Assembly (NCBI GenBank): GCA_948474755.1 | Contig: CAOLHI010000919.1 | Coordinates: forward strand, 186,001 to 250,000 | Origin: Ctenosaura bakeri | Lineage: Eukaryota; Chordata; Lepidosauria; Squamata; Iguanidae | Length of the DNA stretch: 64,000 nt | Direction of reading: 5' to 3' | Part shown: piece after piece, positions 19,923-30,784 of the stretch | Numbering within the stretch: position 1 is the stretch's first letter | Layout: each line of letters opens with the position of its first letter | Translations under genes and position numbers: made by a program | The notes under the pieces: model-generated | Seen by the model: only the letters and a program-made list of their open reading frames with translations | Told to the model about the DNA's origin: nothing | Database searches by the model: none

Positions 19923-20429
19923 TTAAGCTGTCAGAGGAGAAGCGTTCTCACTTGTTTTTAATATACGTGCCGTGCTAATTTTCCTATCTAGAGACTTGCT
20001 GGGATAGATTGGGGAATGAAGGAACTTTCTCTTGGGTGATTCCTTCACCTGTAATCTAAAGTGCACAAGTTTTGCATTGTGCAGACAACTAACAGTTGTT
20101 GGTGTTGGGGGAAAGTTCTTCCCCTCTCACAGTAATTCAGGGAAATCACTGATTCCACAGTGCCCTCAGCAGTATGGAACCAATAATGCCAACTTCTTTT
20201 AGGTAGCTGGAGGAAGCTTTAATCTACTTGCCCTTTGCCTCATCCTCAGTTGGCATTGATACCAGTAGCAGCATAAAACTAGCAGTGCTGATCACTGACG
20301 ATGGGATTGGATTTGATAGCTGTGGAGGAAGGAACAACAAAGTTGCACAAGAAATGTCTGGGGGCCGGATGGACAGTCACAGAAATGAGAAAGTGTATGA
20401 TTACCCCATCTGTGTCATGACCATAGAGT

Positions 20430-20935
20430 TCATAGATTGTAGAATCAGAGTTGCAAGAGACTGCAAGGGCCATCTAGTCTAACCTTCTGTCCTATAAGAG
20501 TCACAACTAAAGCACGCCGGTTTCTGTTTAAAGACCTCCAATGAAGGAGAGTCTACCATCTTTCAAAGGAGTCCATTACACTCTTGAACAGCTCTTACCA
20601 TCAGAAAATTCTTCCTAATGATTAAGTAGAATCTCTTTCCTTGCAATTTGAATCCATTGGTTCGTGTTCTAGTCTGTGGAGAAGCAGAAAACAAACTTTT
20701 TCCATCTTCTACATGATGACTCTTCAAGGTTCTTAGAGATGGCTACCATGTCACCTCACAGTCTTCTCTTCTGCAAGCTAAACATATCCAGCTCCCTAAG
20801 TTATCCTTACAGGGCTTGGTTTCCAGATCTTTTACCATCTTGGTGACCATTATCTGGACACATTCCAGTCTATAAATGTTCTTCAACTGTGGTACCTAGA
20901 ACTGAACACATTACTCCAGTTGAGTTCTGATTAAA
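20430..20935 (-). mobile_element. CR1 LINE 3' fragment, old
   Basis: On the minus strand, degraded versions of the CR1 post-RT blocks are visible. Plus-strand landmarks are AGGGCCATCTAGTCTAACCT near 20470, CTCTTACCATCAGAAAATTC near 20590 and CAGCTCCCTAAGTTATCC near 20790. More diverged than the other CR1 copies. Confidence 0.8.
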
Positions 20936-20940
20936 GTAGA

Positions 20941-21943
20941 ACACAATGGTAAGCTGCCTTGGCCCCCATAGTGAGAAAAAGATGAGATATAAATGAAACA
21001 AGCAAGCAAACATACTCAGTTCCATACTGGAAGTTCAAGACTGTCTGTTCCCCTGATGTTGTGTTTTCTTAGCTCTGATAAGGTAGCTCCCATTTTAGGT
21101 GTTTATACAGCCTTGCCACAGAGGACAACAAAAGTCTTCTATTTATTTAGTATTCTTATTGCCTGGCTTTTCTTTATATTTGCCCTATACCTTTAATCCA
21201 ATTTTGGTGCAGAATCTTGAGTGGATTGAAACCAGTCCTCAGCATGCAAAAAGTGGAGCTAAATAGAAGCACATTTGAGAAATGGCTGGGGAAGTGGTTT
21301 ACAGTATCAAGTGCTTTATGGCCAGTCTGGCCTGCTGGATGCTTTTTCCTCCTAAAGATTGTTAAACACAGTTCAGCCTATACCTTTAGAATGAGCCAAC
21401 TGTTATAAAGACAGCATAATCCCTAGTTCTCTGTCCCCTGGAAACTCAAAGCAATGTTTCTTCAAATATATTGCTTTTAAATCATCAGAACATTGATTTT
21501 GGGATACTAACTTGTGGGTGTAGTTATACAAATGGGCTGAAGTAATTTGCCCCAAAAATGATAGATGACACTAGCTATTTATGCATTGCCATTGTTAATT
21601 AATCCGTCGTTCAAAAGTATGGTCTCATCTATGTGGCTTGTCAGGTAATTGCACTCCAGGGCCCTGCTCTGTAACATTCTTGGTGTAAAAAGGAATACCG
21701 CCTCGTACAGTAATCTCTAGTTTTCATTTATGCCTTTGTATGCAGTTATTTATGCCTTTGTATGCAGTTATTGTCTATGAAGTGACATCACCTCCATTCC
21801 CTGACCTGCATCTCCCACCTACTTTCAAGCCCTTGCAGGTTATGCTGAAGAGACACAAGAGCAAATGGAGACTCAAAAAGATATTTGGAAAGGAAACAGG
21901 AAGATGGAGCACAACTGACTACTAACAGAACTCAAGGCAAGTA
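20941..21943. other. No recognised feature
   Basis: About 1 kb without a recognised family. A small tandem duplication TTTATGCCTTTGTATGCAGT occurs at 21728-21767. Confidence 0.45.
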
Positions 21944-21946
21944 TAA

Positions 21947-22668
21947 GGCCATTTCTGCACAAGGTTGATGCATTGTAGCCGTGTCAAATTCTTACCCTCT
22001 GCTTTGCACGTTGTACTATTTTAGCACCATAGTTTTCCTCGTGGTTCGGCACATTTTCAACTCCTAGAATGGTTCACTGCAGTTCACTGCAATGCAAAAC
22101 CGCTGTATGTGAAAACCAGGAAAACTCCAATGTAAATCTCCCAAACAGGTTCTGCTTCTTTTTTTGCCTACATGCAGAAATGTAGCATCGATTCATATTG
22201 CAGAAGTGGCCGGTCATGGGCGTTCTCAGGCTGTCCCTTCCATCATTTCCGTCCCTATCTCTCCACCCATCAAAGGACAGGCTGCCATCATTATTGTCTT
22301 CCTGTGTTAAACGGACAGTGGGAAGAGAGTGGATCTGTTAAGGTGTGTTTTTTCCATGTATCAATGAACATACATTCCTATGCACAAACGTAGCAACACA
22401 GAAATGTGTTAAAATGTGTGTGTGTGTGTTTTAAAAAAACAGACCAAACAGCAATGGCAGGGTGGGGTGAGGGAGGGGAGTGGGAGTGGCCAGGGATGTG
22501 GTGTTGTGGATGCAGCAACTGCTGTTCTCCACAGTAGTACGGTGTAAATGGTGGGGGGTGCAAACAGCACAGTTTCTGAATTTCTGAATTCAGTTTCTGA
22601 ATCAGAGTATAAAAACATCGTCCTTGACATACAGTGAACCGCTCCTCCCCTCTCTTGCGGAAATGGCC
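21947..22668. mobile_element. Harbinger-like MITE (family C), 722 bp
   Basis: Begins GGCCATTTCTGCACAAGG and ends CTTGCGGAAATGGCC. It is flanked by TAA on both sides (21944-21946, 22669-22671). The first ~255 bp match 1-258 of the window in inverse orientation. Inner sequence includes AACTCCTAGAATGGTTCACT. No transposase. Confidence 0.8.
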
Positions 22669-22697
22669 TAAGCCCTTGCTTGCTGTGGAATTGATTA

Positions 22698-23156
22698 CAG
22701 TTGACCCTCCGCATTTGCTAGGGCTAGAGGCACAGGACCCCTGCAAAAGTGGAAAAACTGCAAATATCAAAATATGTTTGTATATCGGGGAAGAGGGCAG
22801 AGGCATGGTGGGGAGAGAGGGCACTCAGGGTCCAAACTGGGCCAGGGAAAGGAGAGGGAGAGATTGGCACAGTTGCCCTGTACTTCTTCACTTTCACCCA
22901 CCTCCTTCCTTGGTTGTGTAGCGGCCATTGGGAAAGGGTTTGTGGTGCTGAGACATGTGGCTGTGATCTGTCCAAAACTGGCCAGGCAGCAGCTGCTGGA
23001 AGAGAAGGACCAGAAGCAGAGGCTGCATGGCCTGATCAGAGCCACCAAGATGGAAAGTTCCCTCAGAAAGGAAGTGTTGAGGGGGGCAACAATTGAAGAA
23101 GCCCACCAATAATCGAATCCATGAAAATTAAACCCCCAAATATGGAAGGCTGACTG
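22698..23156. mobile_element. Tigger-like MITE
   Basis: Ends CAGTTGACCCTCCGCATTTG and ATATGGAAGGCTGACTG lie between TA dinucleotides (22696-22697, 23157-23158). The left arm has AGGCACAGGACCCCTGCAAA, typical of the family. Open frames inside are not shared with other copies and are not genes. Confidence 0.85.
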
Positions 23157-23158
23157 TA

Positions 23159-24326
23159 TTTAATTTATGCATAACACTCATAAACTGTGTTTTAGGTTTG
23201 ATATGCTATGGGGAGAATCAAAGCAAAGAAATAACACATAAGAATCTACCACATGATTGATTCTACTGGATACTATTTTAAATCAAATGTGTCAGTGTAT
23301 GCCAGGGACTGTTATTCCTTTTAGCCAGTTGTTTTTAAAAGGTCAAGATGTAAACTGTGCATTAAAAAAAATAACCTGTTTTAATAAATGAGTCTGTACA
23401 GCACTTTGGTCAGATAATTGTTGGCCATAAAACTGAGCAGCCCAGATGGCCACCTAATGGCCAAAAAACATACATTGCAAATTATGTTTATGACTCTTGT
23501 GCTTGCCTCTCTGTTTTTGTTCATAAAAAAAAAAGAACTCTTGTTCATCCAGTACATTTCAAAAATAATAATCGCCCACTGCAAGATGGCAAGCGGAATA
23601 CTGCCAGCAGTCTTGAAAAATGTCTCCTGTCATCAGTGAAAGGGATCTGAAGCTGGGTTAATTATTCAAAAATAATGCCCAAGCTGAACAGGCCAGAAAT
23701 GTATCTGAGCAGTAATGGTGGAGGAGGAGTGGGGAGTCGATCTGTTTGGAACATATTTGTGTCTGGCAGCAGCTGGTGTTAGAGACGCAACGTGCTCTGT
23801 CGTGTTAGAAGAGCAGTTCAAGACTCAATAGTGCGTCATGGGAAGGATAGCCAAGTGGGAGCCAAGCTGCAAAGTCGGAGAAAGCATGCGGTGGAGGCCT
23901 TTGGGACTGCATCACTTCAGGTGGGAGGCGGGAGAGAATTACTTAACCCAAATAGTCAAAAGTTCCTTGTCAGTGGACGAGTTGTACTCTAACCATCAGC
24001 CTTATTCAATCATTTTCATTATAGATGGAGTTGTTTCTTAACATAGGAAACTCTGAAACTTATGTCAAGATCATTTTGAATCAGTCATAGAGGAGGACTT
24101 GTTTCTTCTTCATGGTCTCTGTGCCTCACATATATGAGAGATGCACAGAGACATCCTTCAGAACCTTTTAGATAGCTGAGACTTTTGGCAGTAGCTCTGC
24201 CCTCCCTCCTGAATACACAGATTCAGTCTCCGTTTCCCCAGTTCTGCTTTTTCCACCACAGTGGTAGCACTATAGTGCAGCTAGAGACTTATTTTCTGCT
24301 TTTACTCTTTACTCTTATTTTATTTA
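23159..24326. other. No recognised feature
   Basis: No family or exon recognised. Frames up to ~70 codons are random in appearance. Confidence 0.45.
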
Positions 24327-24992
24327 GAGAATCATAGAGTTGGAAGATGTTGGGGAATTGAGAGATTTTTAGTAATAAGTCTCCAAATCAGCAAAGTATT
24401 CTGTAATTCACAGACAGAAGTTGAACAAATTACTCGTCCTACTTTATCATCTCCACCCGAGGTACACTTAACCTAGCTCAAAATAAATACAGTTTGGTAA
24501 AAAGTATGAAAAGTTTACTCACAAAATCTTGTGCATAGTCTACACAGGTTCAATTCTTGAAGAAAGTAAGATGAAATTAAGCACTCACATGCTTACAGGA
24601 AAGCATGCTTGCCAGAGAATTGGAGAGCACATGCTTGCAGGAAGCAGAAGAACAAAAAAGGGGAAGAGGAAGAGAACATGCAAGGGGAAGTGGGTGTTGA
24701 CCAAACAGCAGGAAGTTTACTCTAGGCAGTCCTCTCTATGCCTACAATACATATGCAAAGTAACTAGCCAGTTAATTAAGCATGCAAAGGTTGCCACTCC
24801 CAACAAAAGAGACCACAACAACCATCAAGTCCTATCTTCTGCCATGCAGGAGCACACACTCAAAACACTCCCAGCAAATGGCCACCTAGCTTCTCTTTAA
24901 AAACCTCCAAAGAAGGTGACGCCACCACACTCCAAGGCAGCATATTCCACTGTCAAATGGCTCTGACCATCAGGAAGTTATTCCAGATGTTT
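24327..24992 (-). mobile_element. CR1 LINE 3' fragment split by an LTR
   Basis: The tail-side piece AGAATCATAGAGTTGGAAGA (24328-24347) and the body piece from 24806 rejoin across the inserted LTR. Body landmarks are AAAACCTCCAAAGAAGGTGA and CTGACCATCAGGAAGTTATT. Confidence 0.85.
24348..24805. mobile_element. Solo LTR, 458 bp
   Basis: Begins TGTTGGGGAATTGAG and ends CACTCCCAACA, giving TGTTGGG...CCCAACA inverted ends. The flanks GAAGA (24343-24347) and AAAGA (24806-24810) fit a 5-bp target duplication with one change. An AATAAA lies at about 24482 on the plus strand. Orientation is uncertain. No internal genes. Confidence 0.7.
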
Positions 24993-25739
24993 AGTATCTG
25001 ATGTTCTGGGTAGACTTTCGTTGGCTTGAACAGAAGAGATATTTGGCCTGATTGTTTGCATGGCCACAGAGGCCTATGATCTCACAGTCTTCATTGAAGA
25101 AGTGTCCCAAGTGTAAATGGAAATTTTCTCTTGAAACCAGGATTTATGTCATGGCCTGGAGGCTAAGATTAAATCACAGTTTCATGTTTTTGAAGTGAAA
25201 TAAAGCTGAGATTTAAAATAACTACTTAACCAGCAAAATAACCATTTAGGAAGTTGGTATATGAAAGAAGAGCCATTGTGGGTGTAACATTCATTTCCTT
25301 ATATCTAACCTGGCCCATTGTCTTCTTAATAATAATTAATGTTCAGGCAGTAAATCCAAGATGTTAAATCTTCATATCTTTTTCCTAAATATAGAACTAT
25401 TCTTTAGCTGAATCTGATAGAGAATCAATGCAGTTTAGCAAACCTTGCTAAGAGAAAAACAAATGAAGGTAGGCCCAAGTTGGTGGATCAGCTTCTTTAA
25501 ACACAGAGTGTGACTTCAGCAAGCCTTCATGTGTGCCTAACTCCTTTAGACTGTCTGAGTACTGTTTATCTAGGCAGTTGGGTAGGAAAACTAAACAGTG
25601 CCCTTGAATTCTTCTGATTGTTAGTGGAAACATAGACCAAGCGAACTTTGTTTACTGCTAAATTTATCTTAATTTCACCCTCAAACTAGGCATAATAGAA
25701 TGGCCCATTTTCATTCTCTGCCCTGAGAACACACAGTAC
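24993..25739. other. No recognised feature
   Basis: No family recognised. It might include a degraded DIRS 5' region, but I could not match it to the DIRS 5' end seen at 32.2 kb. Confidence 0.4.
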
Positions 25740-26149
25740 ATTTGGTTCAGCCCTTGGCATCAGTGTCAGGATTGTCCATCTATAAGTACCTTGGTATTCT
25801 CAACATCCCCGTAGCCTCCACACCAGGGGATCTGTGTATGGTACCATCTGCTGCCCCTGTTGGTACACCTCTTCATCAGTACTGAGACCTGTAATAACTG
25901 ACCCAATATTCCAGGACTGGTGTTCACACCTCAGTCTCAGACACTATCAGTGAGCAAGATGAGCCTCGAAGGAAGAAGGAGTAACAGAAACAACCAATGA
26001 TATCAGGCCCTCAATCCTGCATGGTTCAGTCAATTCCATCATTTCCTCTCTTTGACCCTGAATTGTCCTGATGATTCATTATCCCCTGATGTAAAAGAGG
26101 TGCTCCACCCTCCTGGATCTATAAAGTAGTCATTGTCTCCAAGGAGATG

Positions 26150-27520
26150 TACCCCTATTGGTCTGCCTGGATCACTGCAGAGACATCAGGACACAGATGA
26201 ATGTTCTAACCATGAACCTTGATATCACAACCAGATTCAGAGAGGCACTGATTGGTACCATCAAGACAAATCTGATGGGTCTCCCAGAGTCATTACTACT
26301 CTCAATCTCAAGAGGAGCCTTATTTTCACCACAGTTTTTATTGCTATCAGAACTGAAGATCCCACACCATGGATTCTAGGTCCCCTGCTCACTACTACAA
26401 CTGTGGAAGTTGTTATTATTACACACACACCAGACTGTGGTTAATCAGCATCTGCACTAAACCATCAATCTTGCAGCCCTTCTAGAATAACATCTCCAAG
26501 AGGGTACAAGTCATGTTTCAGCTTGCAATCTCAGAGATACCAAGCAGAATTATCATATTATCAATCCACATGCCACTGCCACCACCCCCAGGCCCATCGA
26601 GGAGAGAAATCAATAGGCATCATGCCATGATATCATTGACAATACTGATATTGAGAACTCAGGTGACCACATCAATACCCTCAATGTTTTCAATTACCTC
26701 AACATTCACACCAGTCCCAGTTACTGCGCTGATCTCTCCCTTGTTCTTGGTACCAACTGCAGTGAGCTCAGTCCTGTTCATTCTTCCACCTCCAGCATCA
26801 GACTGACTGTTTCATCAACACATGTTGTTGGAGGAGGAATCTGACTCTGCCTCAGAATCATCTAGATCAAACCCCTATCCAAATTTTTTCCTCCTCATCA
26901 GAGACCATTTTAGAAGACCCCAACCTGTCCTCCCTTGTGGGAACTACAAAGCTAATTCTGAGTTACTCATTAGAGTAGTCAGATATCTTCAGATTGCTTA
27001 CAAGTGAACCTCAATCCAACAATCCTATTATTTTTTCTTTTGTTCAATCTATGCCAAACTCACTTGTGGTGCTACCCTTTCTCCATTCCTTAATGTCATT
27101 GGTAAAATCTTTCTGGAAAAAGTCATTCTTACTCCAGATTGCCTCCAAACAAATGGAGAACCTCTGTAGAATCCAGGAGGATTAGACATTCAGGAGCAAA
27201 GTGCTTCATAGTGGTCTCCTTTTTAGAAAAAAAGGACCACATCAGTACCACCTGATCAGGAAAGCAAATGGTTTCATGGAATGGGGGGAAAAGGCATATG
27301 CTGTAGCTGTCTTCACACTAAGGGTGATTAATTACCAGGCCTTTTATGGTTGGTCAAAATGTTTTTATGGGACGAGGTAGTGACCTTGATGGACTACCTG
27401 CCCAAGAACAAGAATAATGTAGCTAGGATGTTCTTTCAGGAAGTGTCTCAAGGAATCAGGTCACCTCTACCAAGCATGCAAGAGAGTGTGCCTCCAGAGC
27501 ACTCACAGGTATAGTACCCC
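26150..27520 (+). pseudogene. DIRS gag-like gene, broken
   Basis: A serine/proline-rich N-terminal part is followed by LIRVVRYLQIAYK (about 26960-27005) and an FLEKVILTPDCLQTNGEPL stretch. TSVPPDQESKWFHGMGGKG comes next at about 27245-27300, then NYQAFYG-like and MFLWDEVVTLMDYLPK sequences at about 27360-27410, and ARMFFQEVSQG at about 27425-27455. The PPDQxxKxxxGMGxK block is a hallmark of DIRS gag in vertebrates. Frames alternate, so no protein can be made. The N-terminal limit is uncertain. Confidence 0.75.
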
Positions 27521-27899
27521 TGAGGGTACAACCCACAGACAGGGGACATGTCTGCATGTGGAAGGCCTTTGGTGGCCTTGATCTATTCAGCGCTAAAATG
27601 GCTAGCAAGTTGGTCTCTGATCAAAGGATAGCCAATACTGCCAAGAAGATCAGAGTTATTCCACAATCAGAATCAAAATAGTATTGGTCATGAACCAAAT
27701 CCTTCTGTCAGAGACTGAAAGAACCCTGCAGGGGCTCCCAAAATCCACCTACAACATTAACAAAGCAAACTTCATCATCATCCTCTTGACATGGTACTAT
27801 AAACACTGAAGCTCTGAAGACCAGCATGGACTTTGATTGATATTTTGAATGGTTAATATTAGATGCCTATCAACAACACTGCACTTAAATCTTCAGTTC

Positions 27900-28560
27900 A
27901 TCAATTGCCTCTCTTCCTGTCTCCTTGGATGGGAACACATCACCACAGATTGGTCAGTCTTAGATAATGTCAAGCAAGAGATAGAGTCCTACTCTTTTCC
28001 TCCACACTTATTCAAAACTACTGCTTCATCAACCATGATCCTGGAGGGACGTCAACACTCTCTTTTCCAAGGTGGCCGCGAGGAGGATCCATCCCTTGGA
28101 AAGGAATATGGGATCTTCTTCAGGCATTTCACCATCTCCAGAAGGAATGGAGACACAAGACTGATCGTTGATCTGAGGTAAGTAAACTAATGAATTTTGA
28201 ATGGTCATGTCCACCAGTATCCTTCTTCTCCTCTGGAAGGGGGACTAGTTTGCAACTGTCAGTCCCAAAAATGCTTACCTCCATATCAGTATTCATCCCA
28301 ACTACTACAAATTTCTCTGGTTCACAATATATTAAGACTGCTTTCAATTTAGAGTCCTTCCATTTGATGGCTGTGGTCATAGCAGGTCTTCATCAACAAC
28401 ACATTCAAGTCTTCCAATATATCAACAACTGGCTACTGGGCTCCAGCTCCAGGGACTACCTACTGACCACCATCTATGCAGTCCTTCATCTCCTCTTCCA
28501 TCTTGGACTCTCCATCCACAGAGAAAAATCCCATTTAACTCCAACACAGGACATCAATTC
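27900..28560 (+). pseudogene. DIRS reverse transcriptase, broken
   Basis: MILEGRQHSLFQGG lies at about 28035. GIFFRHFTISRRNGDTRLIV (28110-28169) is then followed by DLR, the FTxxKxDGxxRPIVDLR-type block of DIRS RT. After an internal deletion or shift, HQQHIQVFQYINNWLLGSSS falls at 28393-28452. YINNW stands at the YIDDW catalytic motif, so the first Asp is replaced by Asn. LHLLFHLGLSIHREKSHLTP follows at about 28484-28543. The enzyme would copy element RNA into DNA for circular intermediates. Here it is disabled. Confidence 0.85.
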
Positions 28561-29640
28561 ATAGCTGCTTATCTGTCCTCAATAAAAGATTGGGCCACCC
28601 TGCCAGCAGAAATAGCATCATGCATTTGTGCCATGGCAATAGACATCTCCCACTGCTGCACTCTCACAGTGGGTTCCATCATAACTGTAATAAGTCATAT
28701 GGCCTCACCAATATCAGTACTCCCATTCGCAAGACTCCATATGAGACTACTACACCTGTGGTTCCTCTGTCTAGTGGACATGTACACTTTAGATATTAAA
28801 GCCCAGCTCAAGTTACCATACTACATCTTGTGCAGCCTCTGCTGGTGGGCTCATGTACCCACCCTGACATAGAGCATACCCTTTGTGATCCCACAACCTA
28901 CAGTTGCTGTCACTTGAATGCCTCCCTGGGTGGTTGAAGGAGTCATTGTCATATGTACCAAGTGGTCTGTGGTCTGCTAGAGACAGACACCTCCACATTA
29001 ATGCCTTGGGGCTACTTTGTGTATCCATAGTAGGCAGAGCATTTCTATCTCACCTCTAAAACCACATAGTTCAGGTGGCCACAGACAATACCACTGTGAT
29101 GTGGTATAAGGGAGGCACACAGTCATACACTCTGCCTCCATTGTCCTACCACTGTGGCACTGAGGTCTCCATCACACCGTCCATCTCTTTGCTATACATG
29201 TTATGGGTGTACATTATGTCCCGGCAGATTATCTGAGCAGAGTTTGGATGCCCATGAGCATCCAACCAACCAAGATACTCTGTTCAACATATGTTGGACA
29301 CAAATGGATCTCTTCATCTCTCAGCACAACTCCCAATTGCCCTGCTCCTGCAGCAGAGGAGGTATAGGATGGATTAGAGGGAGATGCTTTCCCATTAATC
29401 AAATATGGACAGTTCCTCTGTCTGTTTCCTCTGTTCCCTGTACACAGGATCATCTCAAAAATCAGGAGCAACCATGCCAACTGTACTCTACAATGGTCCA
29501 GACAGGTATGGCTGCCTCTTGCTACTGCAGTTCCCTATGACTCTTATATACTTCCCTTATGGACCTATCTGATCTCAAAGGGCAATGGATCCAACCTCCA
29601 CCTAGATCTCCACAAACTGAAGCTCCCACCATGGAGAACA
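28561..29640 (+). pseudogene. DIRS RNase H region, broken
   Basis: SVLPFARLHMRLLHLWFLC (about 28708-28770) is the connecting region. HVPTLT is at about 28854, LINALGLL-like remnants near 28990, and DNTTVMWYKGGTHSHTL-like remnants near 29085-29135. ADYLSRVWMP-like remnants are near 29225. MDLFISQHNSQLPCSCSRGG (29304-29363) then GIG corresponds to the DLFASxxNxQLPxYxSRGG block at the RNase H end. Several frameshifts occur. Confidence 0.8.
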
Positions 29641-29699
29641 GACCTTTGTTGACCATTCAAAGGATCTGCAATGTATCAGCAGGAGCGTGGAAACCTTAC

Positions 29700-30770
29700 A
29701 CTGAGAAATGAAAGTGCTTGAACTTCAGTGCATACATCACTGCTCAGAGCTTTAACCCAAAGAACATTTTGCTGTTTCACATCTTCTCCTTTATTTTATC
29801 CCTGTTAGATAAAGGATTTCATTTCTCTTCCTTGAGAGTGTATCTTGCAGCAATTTCAGCTTACATTGGTCCTCAATGTCCTTCTCATTCTGTCTTCACC
29901 TTACCAGGAATAAAAAGTTTTTGCTAGGATTGCAAAACCTATATCCATGTTGGCCACCCCCAGCACTCTCCTGGAGCCTCTCTGTGGTCCTAGTTCAGCT
30001 CATGAAGTCGCCACTCAGCCTCCATAACCTTGGAGTACCTCTCCCTTAAATTTGCTCTTCTTGTGGCTATTACATCAGCCTGTAAAGCAAAGGAGTTATG
30101 TACCCTACAAATTGATTCACCGTATTTGACATGACACAGAGACAATGTAGTATTGAGACTGGATATCTCAATCCTTCCAAAAGTAATATCAGAATTCCAT
30201 ATCTCACAAGACATTGTCCCCAACCTTCCCCCCCCCACTGACCTTTTTCCTAATCTGACATGATACTTAGAGTGATCTCTACATTACCTAGACCACCTAT
30301 AGAGCAGTGGTATTCTATGTCTCCAGGATGAAGGATTTTGGAAAGACTCCACATTTCTTTGTCTGCTTCATAGGGAATAAAAAGGGTCATCAGGTCTCCC
30401 CATAGATGTTCAAGAGATGGGTTGTGAAGACTATCAAATGATCTGATCAACTTGCTGAGCTTCCTCTGGAAAGACATACAAGAAACCACTTCACTAGGGC
30501 TGCAGCAGCCTCCTTGGCTTTCCAAGTTCCCCTGCAGGACCTTTCTCAAGCCATGACTCAGGCACAACCTCCTACATTTTCCCAAAATTACCAGTTGGAT
30601 GTGAGAGCATGGGCTGATGCATCTTTTGACAGTGCTGCCCTGTCTTGTCCCTGATGTGCCTCTCACTTTCTCTGAATACTGAGTACTGAGTGGTATCATA
30701 TAGGGAAACCCTGGGACATGTATAGGACTGGTCTTTATCTCTATGTTGGGAGACATGGTCTCAATGTACA
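29700..30770 (+). pseudogene. DIRS tyrosine recombinase, broken
   Basis: The start has FILSLLDKGFHFSSLRVYLA (29790-29849) then AISAYIG, the N-terminal helix region of DIRS recombinases. A SAKRxxEL-like region is degraded near 30065-30090. HFTRAAAASLAFQVPLQDLS (30488-30547) matches the HxxR/RSxAASWA catalytic box with the conserved His and Arg. DVRAWADASFDSA follows at about 30598-30636. DIRS elements use this enzyme instead of an integrase. Stops in between disable the copy. Confidence 0.82.
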
Positions 30771-30784
30771 CTTGCCCTCAGCTT

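Larger units (their letters stand above)
25740..30780 (+). mobile_element. DIRS-like tyrosine-recombinase retroelement, degraded
   Basis: A gag-like region, reverse transcriptase, RNase H and tyrosine recombinase occur in that order, which defines DIRS1-group elements. There is no integrase or LTR of the retrovirus type. Many stops and frameshifts are present. The element's own 5' terminal repeat is not visible at the left end. At the right it abuts a DIRS 5' segment in inverse orientation (30785-32215). RNase H and recombinase lie only ~150 bp apart, so no methyltransferase domain could be located. Confidence 0.85.

Noticed and set aside
22378..23112. Cluster of 70-150-codon frames on both strands
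   Set aside because: They sit in Harbinger family C and Tigger-like MITEs and overlap one another in all frames.
26400..26460. Possible CRISPR-like or regular short repeats
   Set aside because: Only short CA-rich sequence. No regular repeat-spacer pattern anywhere in the window, and CRISPR is not expected in an animal genome.
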